A DNA stretch of 7,038 nucleotides from Candidatus Merdimorpha stercoravium (GTDB taxonomy: Bacteria; Bacteroidota; Bacteroidia; Flavobacteriales; UBA1820): assembly GCA_018715295.1 (NCBI GenBank), contig DVLY01000021.1, forward strand, positions 1 through 7,038. Reading direction: 5' to 3'. This document shows, in pieces, positions 5,929 through 7,038 of this stretch. Below the pieces are notes generated by a model, which was not told the origin of the DNA, did no database searches, and saw nothing but the letters and a program-made list of their open reading frames with translations. A program made the translations under genes and the position numbers. Each line of letters opens with the position of its first letter. Positions within the stretch are counted from its first letter, which is position 1.

Positions 5929-5936
5929 TATCTTTG
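5929..5936 (+). promoter_or_regulatory. -7 box of the SprT-manC promoter
   Basis: TATCTTTG is an exact TAnnTTTG. Transcription should begin about 5942-5945, leaving only a few nucleotides before the ATG at 5948 and placing the ATG at 5939 before the transcript. The -33 region is poor: a TTTG is present but only 14 nt upstream. Confidence 0.55.
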
Positions 5937-5947
5937 TCATGCCAGCC

Positions 5948-6580
5948 ATGACAGAAGAACAGCTCAATATCCTTCGCAAATATTTTCCCGCTCCGGCCCT
6001 CCCGTCGGTGGCGCAGTGGATCCCCCGCCATGGGGTGTATCTGTGCATTACACGTGCGCGCAGGAGCAAACACGGCGACTTTACCCTCGCTCCGGTGCGG
6101 GGGATGCACCGTATAACGGTCAATGGTTCGCTCCATCCTTATGCTTTCCTGCTTACCTTCGTGCACGAGTTGGCCCATCTGCGGGTGCTCAAGCGTTACG
6201 GCTCGCGGGTGATGCCGCACGGAGCGGAGTGGAAGGCGGAATTCCGCGCCCTGATGCTCGCCTTGGACCTGCGGGCCATCTACCCTCCGGATGTGTTGGT
6301 GCCGCTGGCCGACTACCTGAAAAACCCGAAGGCGTCCTCCGACCGCCATACGGCCCTCGCAATGGCTTTGGAACGCTATTCGCAGCCCGAAGCCCGGAAA
6401 GCGGAAATGACGCTGGTAAGCGAACTGCCTGCCGGGGCGCATTTTTTGTTTCGGGGGCAGCGCGAGTTCGTGTTGGGAGAAAAGCGCAGAAGGCTGTATC
6501 TTTGCACCGAAATCGACACGGGGAGGAAGTACCTGTTTCAACCCCATATACGCGTGAAATTGAAGACGAACGATGAATAA
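5948..6580 (+). CDS. SprT-like zinc metalloprotease domain protein
   Basis: Protein of 210 residues with the SprT-like layout. The zinc-metallopeptidase motif VHELAHLRV (72-80) supplies His73, Glu74 and His77, and PHGAEWKAEF (90-99) the third ligand His91. A C-terminal segment (FVLGEKRRRLYLCTEIDTGR, 174-193) resembles the SprT C-terminal ribbon, but only one cysteine (186) remains of what is a zinc-binding site in other members, so the ribbon probably binds no metal. Related SprT/Spartan proteins are linked to DNA-protein crosslink repair in eukaryotes; the bacterial role is unclear. ATG 5948 is preferred over ATG 5939 (MPAMTEEQ) and TTG 5912 because a -7 box at 5929-5936 would place those before or at the transcript start, and because it aligns with the ATG of the upstream repeat units. 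It overlaps the next gene by 8 nt. Confidence 0.85.
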   Translation: MTEEQLNILRKYFPAPALPSVAQWIPRHGVYLCITRARRSKHGDFTLAPVRGMHRITVNGSLHPYAFLLTFVHELAHLRVLKRYGSRVMPHGAEWKAEFRALMLALDLRAIYPPDVLVPLADYLKNPKASSDRHTALAMALERYSQPEARKAEMTLVSELPAGAHFLFRGQREFVLGEKRRRLYLCTEIDTGRKYLFQPHIRVKLKTNDE

Positions 6581-7038
6581 AAATTACTATGCGGTCATCA
6601 TGGCCGGCGGGGTGGGCAGCCGTTTTTACCCGATGAGCACCCGCACCCGGCCGAAACAGTTCCTCGATATTCTGGGTACGGGCGAGACCCTGATCCAACA
6701 GACTTTCCGCCGTTTGAGCGATGTCGTCCCGCAGGAAAACATCTTTGTGGTCACCAATGTCATTTACCACGATGCGGTATTGGAGCAGTTGCCCGCCTTG
6801 ACCGACGATCGGGTGCTGTGCGAACCCTTGATGCGCAATACGGCTCCCTGCATCGCCTATGCTTCGTACAAGATCCGCAGCCGCAACCCCGAAGCGGTGA
6901 TGGTGGTGGCCCCTTCGGACCATTACATCACCAACGACCGGGCTTTTTCGCACGATGTGCTCCTCCTGTTGGAAAAGGCGGCACAGACCGATCGCCTGTA
7001 CACGATGGGGGTGCGTCCTACGCGGCCCGATACGGGGT
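6573..7038 (+). CDS. manC: Mannose-1-phosphate guanylyltransferase (N-terminal part)
   Basis: The first 155 residues are present; the gene runs off the window. It makes GDP-mannose from mannose-1-phosphate and GTP, feeding GDP-mannose and GDP-fucose into capsule, O-antigen and glycoprotein sugars. Visible: the nucleotidyltransferase signature MAGGVGSRFYPMS (10-22) with RPKQFLDI (26-33, Lys28), EPLMRNTAPCIAYAS (84-98), VAPSDHYI (112-119, metal-binding Asp116) and MGVRPTRPDTG (145-155). The start ATG sits inside the SprT gene end (ATGAATAA), so the two genes are probably co-transcribed and translationally coupled. Whether a C-terminal isomerase domain exists cannot be seen. The symbol is by family; the paralogue name could differ. 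Confidence 0.92.
   Translation, partial: MNKNYYAVIMAGGVGSRFYPMSTRTRPKQFLDILGTGETLIQQTFRRLSDVVPQENIFVVTNVIYHDAVLEQLPALTDDRVLCEPLMRNTAPCIAYASYKIRSRNPEAVMVVAPSDHYITNDRAFSHDVLLLLEKAAQTDRLYTMGVRPTRPDTG

Larger units (their letters stand above)
5744..5940 (+). repeat. Imperfect tandem repeat, about 85-nt unit, 2.3 copies
   Basis: Units begin with GCGCTCG at 5744, 5828 and 5914 (periods 84 and 86). Each starts GCGCTCGSCTTTC, then a -7-like box (TATTTTTG, TATCTTTT, TATCTTTG), then an ATG 19 nt after the start of that box (5778, 5862, 5948). Units 1 and 2 share CAGGATGCGSCTCGGC and a hairpin of GGGGAAAA with TTTTCCCC. Unit 3 diverges after the box and runs into the SprT coding sequence. This looks like duplication of a promoter and start region or insertion of a dispersed promoter-bearing repeat. 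Spacing is not that of a CRISPR. Confidence 0.85.
5718..5947. other. Gene-free gap between bioC and the SprT gene
   Basis: This 230-nt stretch carries no convincing protein gene. A purine-rich 26 nt follows the bioC stop, then the tandem repeat described separately fills the rest. No classical bioC terminator (GC hairpin plus T-run) is visible. Confidence 0.7.

Noticed and set aside
5744..5940. CRISPR array or transposon ends
   Set aside because: Units are contiguous imperfect copies of about 85 nt without spacers, and there is no transposase or target duplication.
5912..5947. SprT start at TTG 5912 or ATG 5939
   Set aside because: The likely -7 box at 5929-5936 falls inside or next to these starts; ATG 5948 fits the promoter and the repeat alignment.
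5764..6576. 270-codon plus-strand frame through the repeat and the SprT gene
   Set aside because: It is in a different frame from the motif-bearing SprT protein and its first part is translated repeat.

Overview
This window looks like a high-GC member of the Bacteroidota, most likely Bacteroidales; an Alistipes/Rikenellaceae-like genome is my best guess but the sequence does not prove it. The support is: promoter -7 boxes of the Bacteroidota form TAnnTTTG, start codons without a clear Shine-Dalgarno, a tRNA with no encoded CCA, and a biotin cluster that uses BioG as its pimeloyl-ACP methyl ester esterase.

Layout. Positions 1-63 hold an unassigned end fragment. On the minus strand, an initiator tRNA-Met (104-176) has its own promoter (189-220) and terminator (62-90). 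A divergent plus-strand promoter (about 221-256) opens a leader of about 400 nt. The leader carries a small ORF from 291 whose N-terminus resembles the leader segment of Bacteroidota TonB-dependent receptors. It ends in a perfect 21-bp hairpin plus T-run (620-676), only 12 nt before the bioB start codon.

The biotin operon follows in one direction: bioB (689-1663), bioA (1675-2955), bioF (2985-4160), bioG (4157-4840) and bioC (4917-5717). BioC methylates malonyl-ACP (or malonyl-CoA) so that fatty acid synthesis can build a pimeloyl chain. BioG removes the methyl ester. BioF and BioA make KAPA and DAPA, and BioB inserts sulfur into dethiobiotin. The DAPA-to-dethiobiotin enzyme (bioD) is not in the window.

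After bioC comes a 230-nt stretch with an imperfect tandem repeat of about 85 nt (5744-5940). Every copy contains a -7 box and an ATG exactly 19 nt from the start of that box; the third copy supplies the promoter and start of a SprT-like zinc metalloprotease gene (5948-6580). That gene overlaps by 8 nt with a mannose-1-phosphate guanylyltransferase gene (6573 to the window edge, incomplete).

The enzymes are ordinary biotin genes. The unusual signals are the terminator-like hairpin at the bioB start, a perfect 20-bp inverted repeat inside the bioG coding sequence, the promoter-plus-start-codon tandem repeat before the SprT gene, and the cysteine pattern of BioB. No clearly new multi-gene system is visible.
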